Part shown: positions 46,190-54,170 of the stretch, piece by piece | Layout of the letters: each line of letters starts with the position of its first letter | Numbering within the stretch: position 1 is the first letter of the stretch | DNA from: DAISJI01 sp964559835 | GTDB taxonomy: Bacteria > Acidobacteriota > Terriglobia > Terriglobales > Acidobacteriaceae | NCBI GenBank assembly: GCA_964559835.1 | Contig: CAZLJE010000008.1 | Location: 86,999-150,998 of the forward strand | Direction: 5' to 3' | DNA length: 64,000 nt | The notes under the pieces: generated by a model | What the model was told of the DNA's origin: nothing | Seen by the model: only the letters and a program-made list of their open reading frames with translations | Database searches by the model: none | Position numbers and translations under genes: made by a program

Positions 46190-46212
46190 GTGTCAGGTGT
46201 CAGGTTTTAGGT
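46190..46212. repeat. GTGTCAG short heptamer run
   Basis: GTGTCAG, GTGTCAG, GTTTTAG, GTAAATA at 7-nt spacing, in the 282-nt gap between two minus-strand genes. Confidence 0.5.
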
Positions 46213-46223
46213 AAATACGAACA

Positions 46224-46268
46224 CGTGTACTAACCAGGCTCGGTGTACTAGCCAGGCTTGCCTGGCGG
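46224..46268. repeat. GTGTACTAGCCAGG-type hairpin, tandem
   Basis: GTGTACTAACCAGGCT is followed by GTGTACTAGCCAGGCTTGCCTGGCGG; the perfect stem is GCCAGGC-TT-GCCTGGC. The same sequence recurs at 54020-54045. Confidence 0.7.
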
Positions 46269-46271
46269 CAC

Positions 46272-46345
46272 AAACCGCGGATTACGTGGATCGACGCAGA
46301 TTATGAGAATGTTGATCGGCGTTCGTCCGCGCAATCCGCGGTTCA
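46272..46345. repeat. AACCGCGGATT inverted repeat
   Basis: AAACCGCGGATT at the left and AATCCGCGGTT at the right, with imperfectly complementary GACGC/GTCCGCG segments inside, about 74 nt. It lies 14 nt from a heptamer array at the 3' side of the minus-strand glycine-zipper gene. Confidence 0.7.
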
Positions 46346-46358
46346 GTTTTTCTGTTTT

Positions 46359-46413
46359 CCCTAAGCCCTACGCCCTACGCCCTGGGCCCTGTGCCTGTGC
46401 CCTACGCCCTACC
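46359..46413. repeat. CCCTACG heptamer array over a stop codon
   Basis: CCCTAAG, CCCTACG, CCCTACG, CCCTGGG, CCCTGTG, CCTGTG, CCCTACG, CCCTACC. The last unit contains the stop of the glycine-zipper gene (46409-46411). Confidence 0.8.
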
Positions 46414-47095
46414 TCGGCACTTGTATCGGCCTATCCAGCCGCACTTCGATCTGCGCCCCTTTTTGCAGCTTGAGATCGCGGTTGGTCAGAATGCCTGTGC
46501 CGCCGCCCAGGGCGCCTCCAGCCGCAGCCCCGATCGCGGCGCCGTGCATGCCGCCCGCCGCCGCCCCTGCCGCCGCCCCCACGGCAGCTCCGATGACCGC
46601 GCCTTCGATAACGCGCATCTTGTTCACTTCCGTCTTCTGGATCTCACCCTCGGCGCCGGTTTCCTGCTTGACAGCGTGCTCGCCGGGAACGCCCGTGACT
46701 GTCGCGATCAGCGGACGCCACCCCTGGCGCGTCTCGATCTCGTCGAAGCTTAGCAGCAGGCGCGCGCTCATGCCGCGATCGACGGCGCTGACGTGGCCCT
46801 TCACCTTCTTGCCGGCGGGGATTGTCGAGCCATCAGGCGCCGTCAAGTCTTCCGACAGCTTGCCTTCGAACTTCTTGCCCGGCTTCATCTTTGCCGTGTC
46901 GAGCGTGTCGTTCAGGCGGATCAGGAAGCGCGTGCCGTCCGGAATCGCGTTGTCGGTCGAATAGCCGGTGTTCTGCCCGTAAGTCTGGTTCTGGGTAGAG
47001 GGCGGGTTCTGTCCGTAACCACTGGACTGCCCTAGCAGGGCAGTGCCCGAGAGCAATAGCGCGATCAGGGCGAGCTTGGTGCAGCGTCTGGACAT
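46409..47095 (-). CDS. Exported glycine-zipper protein (paralogue)
   Basis: 228 residues from the ATG at 47095 with AAGGAG upstream; signal peptide MSRRCTKLALIALLLSGTALLGQ, then a low-complexity Gln/Tyr-rich stretch. A beta-rich domain (IPDGTRFLIRLNDTLDTAKMKPGKKFEG, IPAGKKVKGHVSAVD) and a strong glycine zipper (AAVGAAAGAAAGGMHGAAIG) follow, then a basic end. Same architecture as the protein at 43705-44409, which suggests a local paralogue pair. Function unknown. Confidence 0.75.
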   Translation of the reverse strand: MSRRCTKLALIALLLSGTALLGQSSGYGQNPPSTQNQTYGQNTGYSTDNAIPDGTRFLIRLNDTLDTAKMKPGKKFEGKLSEDLTAPDGSTIPAGKKVKGHVSAVDRGMSARLLLSFDEIETRQGWRPLIATVTGVPGEHAVKQETGAEGEIQKTEVNKMRVIEGAVIGAAVGAAAGAAAGGMHGAAIGAAAGGALGGGTGILTNRDLKLQKGAQIEVRLDRPIQVPR

Positions 47096-47294
47096 AGATG
47101 GCTCCTTGGTCTTGCCGGTGTAGGGCTTCGATGTACGGAGTACTCCCAACGCTGTCTGGCGCCGGACTGCGGCGGTGTACCGTTACTGGATTCAACCCGC
47201 AAGGCCACTCGTTGTTGCTCGAAATTCGGTAACTCTGCCTTTGCATTTGGCGTCCAATATGATAAGAGGATACAAGTGCCACTATTTGGCGCTG

Positions 47295-47537
47295 ATGAAA
47301 CTTATGCGCAAATGGACCATGCCGTTGACGATTCTGGGCCTCGGTGGACTGGGTTACTTGATCCTCTCTGAACGCGGGCAGCAGGCGTTGTGCTGGCTGG
47401 CGGAAAACGTGAGCCGCGGTCCGGAAAAGTTCCTCGAGTGGAACGAGTCCGCCCAGCGCGAACTCGACCGCATCCAGGAGGCACTGAACCGCGTCGCCGA
47501 TTCGCTGGAAGCGGGCACGCTGGAATCCCAGACCTAG
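47295..47537 (+). CDS. Small membrane-anchored hypothetical protein
   Basis: 80 residues from the ATG at 47295 (MKLMRKWTMPLTILGLGG); a longer frame from 47175 would begin in intergenic sequence. One membrane helix (PLTILGLGGLGYLIL) near the N-terminus is followed by an amphipathic helical end (EWNESAQRELDRIQEALNRV). I recognise no family. No strong ribosome-binding site is visible. Hairpin repeats follow 10 nt after the stop. Confidence 0.55.
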   Translation: MKLMRKWTMPLTILGLGGLGYLILSERGQQALCWLAENVSRGPEKFLEWNESAQRELDRIQEALNRVADSLEAGTLESQT

Positions 47538-47546
47538 CGCGCTCTC

Positions 47547-47625
47547 GTAACGCAGGCGTCTCGCCTGCCACGCCGGAACATCGGCGTCCCGCCGGTCACC
47601 AGTAGCGGGCCTCTCGCCTGCCACA
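47547..47625. repeat. Three REP-like hairpins
   Basis: AACGCAGGCGTCTCGCCTGCCAC, then GGAACATCGGCGTCCCGCCGGTCACC, then GCGGGCCTCTCGCCTGCCAC. They lie between convergent genes: the small membrane protein and the pseudo-receiver. Confidence 0.8.
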
Positions 47626-47643
47626 ATCTTCAGTGCGCAGCCA

Positions 47644-48018
47644 TTACCGTATCGACCGCACATTCCACCGCCGCCGGTCCGATTTGGGGTCGAGGATGTA
47701 CTTGACCGCCCGGAGCAGTTCCTCGGGGTCGCCTGGATTGATGTAAGCGTCGACTTCCTTCAGCCGCTGCTCGCCGGCCCGCGTAAGGGCGATCACCAGG
47801 CCTTTAGGACTCGCCGCGCGAAAGCATCCGATGATATCGAGCTTGTCCTTCTCCGGGATGCTGTGGCCGATGATGATGAGATCGGCGGAAACACCGCACT
47901 GCTCCATGGCGTCCAGAAAACCGATGGCCGATGTGACTTTGTACCCGGCGTGTTCAAGCAGTAGATGCCGGGTTCGAAGAAGGGTCTCGTCATACGACAC
48001 GGAGATGATTCGCGTCAT
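47644..48018 (-). CDS. Degenerate response-regulator receiver (pseudo-receiver)
   Basis: 124 residues from the ATG at 48018. The fold and length match a stand-alone CheY-like receiver, and the N-terminal acidic pair is partly kept (Asp10, Glu11 in SVSYDET). The phospho-acceptor position in DLIIIGHSIPEKD is Gly51 where Asp is expected (4 residues before Pro55). The conserved Lys of the K-P motif is Asn in AYINPGDP. It therefore should not be phosphorylated in the usual way. It may act by protein contact only. It lies close to an HD-GYP response regulator and a hybrid kinase. Confidence 0.7.
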   Translation of the reverse strand: MTRIISVSYDETLLRTRHLLLEHAGYKVTSAIGFLDAMEQCGVSADLIIIGHSIPEKDKLDIIGCFRAASPKGLVIALTRAGEQRLKEVDAYINPGDPEELLRAVKYILDPKSDRRRWNVRSIR

Positions 48019-48104
48019 GCCGGACTGGATTATAGCGGAGGTACCTCGCACCGAGGGCTGCCGCCCGAAAAACGAAAGTACACCGCCGAAAATCCCAGGG
48101 TGGT

Positions 48105-48356
48105 TCAGGCGCAGCGACATTGGTGGAGCCGTTCGACGAAAGCAATCAGCGGTTCGCTGGAGCTGGCACAAATGTAGGCGCCGCAGGTCCGGCAGACGGA
48201 CATCGTGACGGCTGTTGTAACGTCTGGCGGACAGCAGTGCGCGAAAATGCCGTCTTTGGTGGAAGTTATGTCTGACAAGGCTGGAGTGAATTGCGACATC
48301 ATGGTCCCCAAGTGCACCGATGATGCGTCAACAAGCCCGGCGCCACAATTGGGCAA
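48105..48356 (-). CDS. Possible small Cys-rich protein
   Basis: 83 residues if translated; shorter starts are possible at the paired Met residues (MMSQFTPALS). It contains AHCCPPDV and CRTCGAYIC, which could bind zinc, and ends in CRCA. I recognise no family. It is placed between the pseudo-receiver and the HD-GYP gene on the same strand. Evidence for coding is weak. Confidence 0.3.
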   Translation of the reverse strand: MPNCGAGLVDASSVHLGTMMSQFTPALSDITSTKDGIFAHCCPPDVTTAVTMSVCRTCGAYICASSSEPLIAFVERLHQCRCA

Positions 48357-48372
48357 ATACCTGTGCCGGTTG

Positions 48373-48398
48373 TTAAGAGGGTTGCATGACCCTCTTAA
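48373..48398. terminator. Perfect 10-bp hairpin downstream of the HD-GYP gene
   Basis: TTAAGAGGGT, loop TGCATG, ACCCTCTTAA. It starts 13 nt after the stop of the minus-strand HD-GYP gene. No long T-tract, so termination or operator function is inferred. Confidence 0.5.
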
Positions 48399-48410
48399 CC
48401 CCGCACCACA

Positions 48411-49538
48411 TCACGATTCTGCCGTGCTGCGGGCCATCTTCGTCGTGTGCGGGTACCGGTACACCTGCGAATCGATCTCCTTGCGCAGGTCATGCCAGAT
48501 GGACTCGGGAATGGTGAGGAAGATTTTTACGATTTCGGGATCGAACTGCCGGCCGGACCAGCGGACGATTTCGTCTCGCGCGGCCGAGAACGGCTGGGCG
48601 GCGCGGTAAGGGCGGTCGCTCATAATGGCGTCGAGCGTGTCGGCGATGGCGAAAATGCGTGCCCCGAGCGGGATTTCCGTACCCTTCAGATTCCGCGGGT
48701 AGCCCGTCCCGTCATAAAACTCCTGGTGCGAATACACGATCTCGCAGGCCTCGGCGAGGAAGGGGATCTTACGGAGCATCTGGTACCCACGGTAGCAGTG
48801 CTCCTTCATGATGTTCATCTCTTCCGGCGTGAGCGGCCCCGGCTTGCGCAGGATGTTGTCGGGGATGGCCATCTTGCCGATGTCATGCAGAAACGCGCCG
48901 CGCCCGATGACCCGGATCTGCTCCCCCGCCAGCCCCATGGCTCGCGCCATCGCAATGGTGTAGGCGGTGACGCGTTTCGAGTGCCCTTCCGTCTCCGCGT
49001 CTTTCAAGTCGAGCGCGTCGCCGAGAGCTTCCAGGGTGATGTCGTAAGACTCTTCCAGCTGGGCAAGCGCCTGGTCTACCTTCTTCTTTTCGGTCTCGAG
49101 TTGTGCGGTGCGCGCGGCGACCAGCGACTCCAGGTTCACCTGGTAGGCGCGGTTTTCCTGCTTGAGTCGCCGGTTCTCCAAAGCGCGGCGCACGATCGCC
49201 AGCAGTTGCTCGCGTTCGAACGGCTTCAGCAGGTAGTCGTAAGCGCCGTTGCGGATCGCAGCCAGCGCTACCGATATGTCGTGGACGGCGGTGACCATCA
49301 CCACCGGCACGTCGGGATATTTTTCCTTGGTGCGCTCCAGCAGCGCGATACCATCCATGCCGCTCATCATCAGGTCGGTAAGAATGAGTTCGAACTCCTC
49401 GCCCGATTCCAGGATCGCCAGCGCCTCCGTTCCCGACGCCGCCTGTTGGCAGCGGAAACCGGAGACTGTGAGCATGGAATGGACGATCTCGCGTATGGCT
49501 TCTTCGTCGTCGACGATAAGAATCCGCTCTGCAGGCAT
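48411..49538 (-). CDS. Response regulator with HD-GYP phosphodiesterase output
   Basis: 375 residues. The receiver domain (1-125) has ILIVDDEEAIREIV, the phospho-acceptor Asp near 57 in LILTDLMMSGMDG, and YLLKPF. A coiled-coil linker (about 130-165) is followed by the HD-GYP domain (about 170-350): FLHDIGKMAIPDNILRKPG, EHCYRGYQML, and SHQEFYDGTGYPRNL. HD-GYP enzymes break down cyclic di-GMP. The usual H-H-E pair is H-Q-E here, which may change metal binding. It is divergent from the hybrid histidine kinase 171 nt away, so the two are probably a signalling pair. RpfG-type. Confidence 0.9.
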   Translation of the reverse strand: MPAERILIVDDEEAIREIVHSMLTVSGFRCQQAASGTEALAILESGEEFELILTDLMMSGMDGIALLERTKEKYPDVPVVMVTAVHDISVALAAIRNGAYDYLLKPFEREQLLAIVRRALENRRLKQENRAYQVNLESLVAARTAQLETEKKKVDQALAQLEESYDITLEALGDALDLKDAETEGHSKRVTAYTIAMARAMGLAGEQIRVIGRGAFLHDIGKMAIPDNILRKPGPLTPEEMNIMKEHCYRGYQMLRKIPFLAEACEIVYSHQEFYDGTGYPRNLKGTEIPLGARIFAIADTLDAIMSDRPYRAAQPFSAARDEIVRWSGRQFDPEIVKIFLTIPESIWHDLRKEIDSQVYRYPHTTKMARSTAES

Positions 49539-49709
49539 GGTACGTCTGTCCCCGGAAAGTGGTGGAGTCGGCCCAGAATGTTGCTGTTCTGCTGGAGACG
49601 CATTGTAGCTCAGTTCTCACCCAGTTAATACGTCAAGTAATACGTCAAGACGCAAATTGAGCAACTGGCAATCCCCTTCCGTGCTATACGTCTTGCGGGG
49701 GAAACCGGG

Positions 49710-51518
49710 TTGGGCTACGACACCAACACGCTGGCCGCTTTGTGGACGGCGGAACCGAGCACATTCGTCCTCGTCGCCGCCTTGTTTGCGCTCGTGGCCG
49801 CGGCTTACAGCATGTACCGCTCCCAGCGGCGCATCGGCCAGGTCCGTGCCGGGGAGAAGGAGATCCTCCGCAAGAACCGGCAACTGCATTTCCTCAACGC
49901 CATTTCCAACGTCGCGGCTCAGTCTTTCGATACGGACGAGATCCTCAAGAACGCCGTCGAGCAACTGCTCGGCCTGTTCTCGGCCGACCTCGGGGCGGTC
50001 TGGTTGCTCGACGACGATGGCCGGACTCTTCGCCGCCGCTCCGCGGTGGGCGTCTTGCGCACCGGTATCGACTGCCTCCAGCTCCCAGAGGACTTCGTCG
50101 CTTCCGTGTGCGAGCGCAAGATCGGATTCTTCTCCGAAAGCGACTTGGCAAACCTGCCGCTCCCGGTCCGCGAGTTGATCGAATCGGAAGATCTGAAGAG
50201 CCTGATGTGCGTCCTGCTATGGGGAAGCGAGGACCCGATCGGTGTCCTGTCCATCAGCGCCAAGAAGAAAAACGCCTTCGCCGAAAGTGATCGGGCACTG
50301 CTGATCGCGCTCGGCAAGCAGTTGTCCGCGACTCTGGAACGCGTTCAACTCTTCCACAAAACCCGCCATGCTTACGACCACCTCCAGCTTACGCAGGAAC
50401 AACTGTTGCAAAGCGAGAAGTTGCGCGCCATGGGACAGCTCGTGTCCGGCGTCGCCCATGAGTTGAACAATCCGTTGACTGCGATCGTCGGCTACGCCGA
50501 ACTGCTCCAGGGTGACGACTTGCAGCCTGCGCAGAAGGACTACATCGACAAGATGCTGAAGCAGGCGCTGCGCATGCAACGGCTGGTGCAGAACCTGCTT
50601 TCGTTCGCCCGCCAGCGCAAGCCGGAGAAGGCCCAACTGGACCTGCGCACCGTCGTGGAGGATGCGCTGGCGCTTCGCGATTTCGATATCAAGCGCCAGG
50701 GGATCACCGTCGAAACCTCGTATGCAGACGGCGTGCCGAAGACGATCGGTGACGCCCAGCAGCTCGAACAGGTGTTCTTGAACATCATCAACAACGCGAT
50801 CGATGCCGTGCTGGACGGTGGAAGCGAGCCGCGATTGCAGGTCAGGGTATTCCGGGAGGAAGGCCGCTTGTGCGCCGAGGTTCGTGATTTCGGCCCCGGC
50901 ATGAAGGAGCCGCACAAGGTCTTCGATCCGTTCTATACGACGAAGCCGGTCGGCCGCGGCACGGGCCTGGGACTCAGCATCTGCTACGGCATCGTGAAGG
51001 AGCACAGCGGCGAGCTGCGGGCCTTCAACCATCCCGATGGTGGCGCCATCTTTCGTGTGTACCTCTCGCCCATCGCGGCGGGGCAGGAAACTCCGGCTGT
51101 GCGCGTCATAGAAGATGCGGCACGTCTTGAGGCGCGGATCCTGGTGGTCGACGACGAGCCGGCTATCCGCGACTTCGAGCGCGAAGTCCTCACCCGCAGC
51201 GGTGCTCACGTGGTCGCGGTATCCAGTGGCGACGAGGCGCTGGCCCGCCTGGAATTGGAAAAGTTCGACGCCGTGGTGCTGGACACGTCAATGCCGGGCC
51301 GCTGGTCTGGTCCGGATATCTATCGCTGGATCGCCGGCAACCATCCCGGCGCGGAACGGAACATCATTTTCGCTTGTTCCGACATCACAGAAGCAGGCGT
51401 TCAATCGCTCATCAGCCAGGGCCGGATCCCCTGCCTGACCAAACCGTTTCAGGCTCACGACTTAGTGGAAGTTCTGCAAGCCGTGATTGCTCAGCAGCGT
51501 AGTGCGGCGAAAAGCTGA
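49710..51518 (+). CDS. Hybrid sensor histidine kinase (TM, GAF, HisKA, HATPase, REC)
   Basis: 602 residues from a TTG at 49710 (start uncertain). One N-terminal membrane helix (FVLVAALFALVAAAYSMY, residues 19-36), a coiled coil, and a GAF domain (about 65-215). Next a HisKA domain with the phospho-accepting His in SGVAHELNNPLTAIVGYAEL, and an HATPase domain (NIINNAIDAV, VRDFGPGM, GRGTGLGLSICYG). A C-terminal receiver (about 475-600) has RILVVDDEPAIRDF, Asp in VVLDTSMPG and LTKPF. It senses a cytoplasmic signal through GAF and likely feeds the divergent HD-GYP regulator; partner assignment is from proximity. Confidence 0.92.
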   Translation: MGYDTNTLAALWTAEPSTFVLVAALFALVAAAYSMYRSQRRIGQVRAGEKEILRKNRQLHFLNAISNVAAQSFDTDEILKNAVEQLLGLFSADLGAVWLLDDDGRTLRRRSAVGVLRTGIDCLQLPEDFVASVCERKIGFFSESDLANLPLPVRELIESEDLKSLMCVLLWGSEDPIGVLSISAKKKNAFAESDRALLIALGKQLSATLERVQLFHKTRHAYDHLQLTQEQLLQSEKLRAMGQLVSGVAHELNNPLTAIVGYAELLQGDDLQPAQKDYIDKMLKQALRMQRLVQNLLSFARQRKPEKAQLDLRTVVEDALALRDFDIKRQGITVETSYADGVPKTIGDAQQLEQVFLNIINNAIDAVLDGGSEPRLQVRVFREEGRLCAEVRDFGPGMKEPHKVFDPFYTTKPVGRGTGLGLSICYGIVKEHSGELRAFNHPDGGAIFRVYLSPIAAGQETPAVRVIEDAARLEARILVVDDEPAIRDFEREVLTRSGAHVVAVSSGDEALARLELEKFDAVVLDTSMPGRWSGPDIYRWIAGNHPGAERNIIFACSDITEAGVQSLISQGRIPCLTKPFQAHDLVEVLQAVIAQQRSAAKS

Positions 51519-51865
51519 CTCGGTTCGGAAAAAGTTACCTACCGCCAACTACCCATACTGGGTCAATGTGTGTATCCGGATGCCAACTTCGGGTACGCTC
51601 ATGCCTCGCACGTATAATCAGCTTGGAGCAAGACGACTCTCTTCCTGCTTCAGCTCTCCAGACCGATGTAGCTGATTCCGCCTGACTTGTAACGATTTGT
51701 TCCATCCGCAGGGGCTCCACCAACCGGACATGCCGCTTTTGGGCAAGGCGATTGCTGTTGTTTAGCTCGTCCGTAGAGCGTGGCAGGGCAGGGACATACC
51801 ACGTACTCGCGCTGGATCGACCTTCCGGCAGAGTTGCTGGAGTGGTTCAGCAAGTGCAGTAAACG
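51519..51865. other. Long leader region upstream of the ECF-type sigma gene
   Basis: 347 nt with no convincing gene. A TATAAT hexamer lies at 51613-51618 without a good -35 partner. The rest has no obvious palindromes. It could hold a long 5' untranslated region or a small RNA, but nothing definite is seen. Confidence 0.4.
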
Positions 51866-52450
51866 ATGGTGGCCCTGACAAAAACAGAAGCAGAAGCGAC
51901 AAAATCTACACGGTTAGTGGGAGTCGACATGGCGAGTATGACCCGGCAAGAAAAAATCACGAACTACGCCACATTCGCAGCCACAGTTGTGCCCGTTCGT
52001 CCCGAGGTTTACGAGGCGGTATACCAGGACAACCGGCACCGGCTTTACGCCTTAGCATTTTGGATGACCGACAACGAATTATCAGCCGAAGACTTGATGC
52101 GCAACGTATTCCTGCGTGCCTTTTCCTCCAACGCGCAGCCGACGGCCGAGATGCTGGACCGGGCGCTGATCACCGAAGTTCGCGAGTTGATGCCGCTCGG
52201 CGTCCTCACGATCGATGAGGGGATCTGCACCGACGCCCCGAGCATCCGCCGCAATATCCTGCGCACGGACCTGGAGCGCGCAGTCGTCCAGTTACCCGCG
52301 ACGGAACGCATGATCTTCCTCATGCACGACGTCGAGAACTACAGCCACGACCGCATCGCACGCACCGTCGGGCTGACCGAGGACGAATCCGTTCAAGGTC
52401 TCCACCAGGCACGTCTGCGGCTCCGCAATCTTCTTGCGCAACAGATGTAA
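51866..52450 (+). CDS. ECF-type RNA polymerase sigma factor
   Basis: 194 residues from the ATG at 51866. Region 2 is seen at about 50-85 (YEAVYQDNRHRLYALAFWMTDNELSAEDLMRNVFLRAF) and region 4 at about 135-190 (LPATERMIFLMHDVENYSHDRIARTVGLTEDESVQGLHQARLRLRNLL). The spacing is typical of ECF sigma factors. No anti-sigma gene lies next to it. A strong intrinsic terminator follows 48 nt after the stop, so it is monocistronic. Confidence 0.85.
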   Translation: MVALTKTEAEATKSTRLVGVDMASMTRQEKITNYATFAATVVPVRPEVYEAVYQDNRHRLYALAFWMTDNELSAEDLMRNVFLRAFSSNAQPTAEMLDRALITEVRELMPLGVLTIDEGICTDAPSIRRNILRTDLERAVVQLPATERMIFLMHDVENYSHDRIARTVGLTEDESVQGLHQARLRLRNLLAQQM

Positions 52451-52498
52451 ACCCCAATATCGAGCTTCTTACATCGAGCTTCTTCTCTCTCCTGAACT

Positions 52499-52525
52499 GC
52501 CCCTCGTAAAGAGGGGCTTTTTTTT
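52499..52525 (+). terminator. Intrinsic terminator of the sigma gene
   Basis: GCCCCTC, loop GTAAA, GAGGGGC, followed by eight T. A 7-bp GC stem with a perfect T-tract. Confidence 0.95.
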
Positions 52526-52526
52526 C

Positions 52527-52624
52527 GGAACATCGGCGTCCCGCCGGTCACCATAACGCAGGCGTCCGCGCCGGAACATCGGCGTCCCGCCGGTCACCAG
52601 TAACCCAGGCGTCTCGCCTGCCAC
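52527..52624. repeat. Tandem REP-like hairpins
   Basis: Two copies of GGAACATCGGCGTCCCGCCGGTCACC (52527 and 52573), with AACGCAGGCGTCCGCG between them and AACCCAGGCGTCTCGCCTGCCAC after them. This is the densest cluster of the family in the window, directly after a terminator. Confidence 0.85.
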
Positions 52625-52646
52625 GTTTCACCTCCGCTTCAAGACC

Positions 52647-52734
52647 CAGTCCCGAAGGGACGTTCGCTGGTAGCCCAGGACGAAGTCCTGGGACATCCGG
52701 CCTCCTCCTCGCTGCCGAGTCCCGTAGGGACGAG
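52647..52734. repeat. GTCCC-AGGGAC and CCCAGGAC-GTCCTGGG hairpins
   Basis: AGTCCCGAAGGGAC (52649), TAGCCCAGGACGAAGTCCTGGG (52671) and GAGTCCCGTAGGGAC (52717). Close relatives are at 63040-63098. With the preceding hairpins they fill the 302-nt gap 52451-52752. Confidence 0.75.
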
Positions 52735-52752
52735 ACGACAAACTCGCTACTC

Positions 52753-53994
52753 TCATGTTTTCCTCAACACGCTCGCCAGCCTCTCCATGGCTATCAGCAT
52801 CGCGGCCCGAACCGAACACTGCCTCGAACCCGCCAACTCCGTTGCGCGCTCATACGCATTTGTCACGAGGACTGTCGCGTCACTTTCCGCCTTCTCCGGA
52901 TCGGGCGCGGAATACGCCAATCCACGCTGCCACTCATGCGCCCAGATCGCCAATTGCGCCGCCGACGCAAGCAGGTGCGGAACCACCATGCACGGTTTTG
53001 CCAAAGCACCTTCGCCGGCCTCCGTGACCGCGCCTTCGGCCAACTCGAAAATTACCTTTGCTCGAATGCGTGCAGCGTTGTGCGAACCGATCTGTCTCTG
53101 CGCCGCCGCCAGGATCAGCACATCGCACTCGCTTTCCAGCACATCCGCGTTGCTCGCCGCATCCGCTCCCGGAAATCCAAAAATGACGCCGCTCTGAGCT
53201 GAGTAGTTCTCCAGCGCAGCGACATCGATCCCCGATTCGCACATCAATCCGCCCGACCGGTCCGCGACCGCGACGACCTTCGCTCCCTGCGACTGCAGAA
53301 CAGACACAAGCGCGCGTGCCCGGCGTCCGAATCCCTGTATCGTGATGCGCGTGTCCTTCAGGGTGTCGGCGTGCAAAACGCGCTGAACGGCTGCCGCCGT
53401 CGCTCCGGCCCACGCCGCGTCCATGCCATCATCGGGTTTTCCCACGATTGCCGCCGGTTCACTTTGGCCGCGCGCGTGTGCGTTGGCTTCATCCATCCAC
53501 GTCGCGATGTAGTTGTTGCCATCGCAGGCAACAAGCACATCGCGTAACGGCCCGGTGCTCTCGTGCAGCGCGATCACGTACTCTTTGATGACGTGCCTGA
53601 GTTCGCGCTCGCTAAGCTGGTCCGGATCGACGACGATCGCTCCCGCAGCCCCGCCCAACCGTAGTCCGAGCAACGCCGATTGCAATGTGATCCCGGTCGC
53701 CATCGTTCGCAGCGACGCCAGCTGCGCAGTCGCAGACAGCGTCACCGAACCAATGCACGGCCCATGTGCTCGGCTGTGTTGTACCCGGTATCCAGTAACG
53801 TTCATCGCCGAGCCGTCGTCGCGCACCAGAGGCAGGTTGACCTTGATCTCCCGCTCGGCGTGTTTCATCCGTTGCACCACCCACGGCTCCGCATCCACCG
53901 CCCGCGCCGCCTCTTCCAGCGCGGCCTCAAACTCCATCACGGGATCCGACTCTTCCCGCAACGCCTCCTCCGGCAGTAGCTCTGTCGTGTTCAT
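52753..53994 (-). CDS. Glutamate-dehydrogenase-like protein lacking the catalytic lysines
   Basis: 413 residues from the ATG at 53994 with GAGGAT upstream. Residues 40-170 align with the substrate domain of Glu/Leu/Phe/Val dehydrogenases (REIKVNLPLVRDDG, TGYRVQHSRAHGP, LRLGGAAGAIVVDPDQL), and residues 200-400 with the NAD-binding domain (TIQGFGRRARALV). Of the residues numbered 89, 113, 125 and 165 in Clostridium symbiosum GDH, the three lysines are Ile81 (GPCIGS), Gln105 and Ala117 (GGAAGA) here; only the Asp is kept (Asp158, VACDGN). The third Gly of the GxGxxG loop is Ala. It is therefore probably not a working dehydrogenase; a binding or regulatory role is possible. Confidence 0.8.
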   Translation of the reverse strand: MNTTELLPEEALREESDPVMEFEAALEEAARAVDAEPWVVQRMKHAEREIKVNLPLVRDDGSAMNVTGYRVQHSRAHGPCIGSVTLSATAQLASLRTMATGITLQSALLGLRLGGAAGAIVVDPDQLSERELRHVIKEYVIALHESTGPLRDVLVACDGNNYIATWMDEANAHARGQSEPAAIVGKPDDGMDAAWAGATAAAVQRVLHADTLKDTRITIQGFGRRARALVSVLQSQGAKVVAVADRSGGLMCESGIDVAALENYSAQSGVIFGFPGADAASNADVLESECDVLILAAAQRQIGSHNAARIRAKVIFELAEGAVTEAGEGALAKPCMVVPHLLASAAQLAIWAHEWQRGLAYSAPDPEKAESDATVLVTNAYERATELAGSRQCSVRAAMLIAMERLASVLRKT

Positions 53995-54019
53995 ACAAAT
54001 CCTCACTCGTGTTTGAGTC

Positions 54020-54045
54020 GTGTACTAGCCAGGCTTGCCTGGCGA
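54020..54045. repeat. GTGTACTAGCCAGG-type hairpin, single copy
   Basis: GTGTACTAGCCAGGCTTGCCTGGCGA, the same sequence as at 46244-46268. Stem GCCAGGC-TT-GCCTGGC. Confidence 0.7.
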
Positions 54046-54055
54046 CAGAATCGAA

Positions 54056-54093
54056 AAGGCGGTAGGCGATGACTCTCCGCGCCTACCGCCCTT
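54056..54093 (-). terminator. Hairpin terminator after the hybB operon
   Basis: GGCGGTAGGCG (54058-54068) pairs with CGCCTACCGCC (54080-54090), an 11-bp stem with an 11-nt loop. Read on the minus strand it ends in TTTTCGATT, a short T-tract, 33 nt after the hybB stop. Confidence 0.65.
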
Positions 54094-54100
54094 GATCTGG

Positions 54101-54170
54101 TTACTTATTACTTATTACTCATTACTCACGAACTCCCAACTGGCAACTGCCAACTGGCGACTGGCGACTG
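54101..54170. repeat. Two adjacent heptamer arrays running into the hybB 3' end
   Basis: TTACTTA, TTACTTA, TTACTCA, TTACTCA (54101-54128), then CAACTGG, CAACTGC, CAACTGG, CGACTGG, CGACTGA (54138-54171). The hybB stop (54126-54128) is in the first array and the second encodes the last dozen residues of HybB. Confidence 0.85.

Noticed and set aside
51613..51618. TATAAT as promoter of the ECF-type sigma gene
   Set aside because: No matching -35 at 16-18 nt and it is about 250 nt from the start codon; not called as a promoter.
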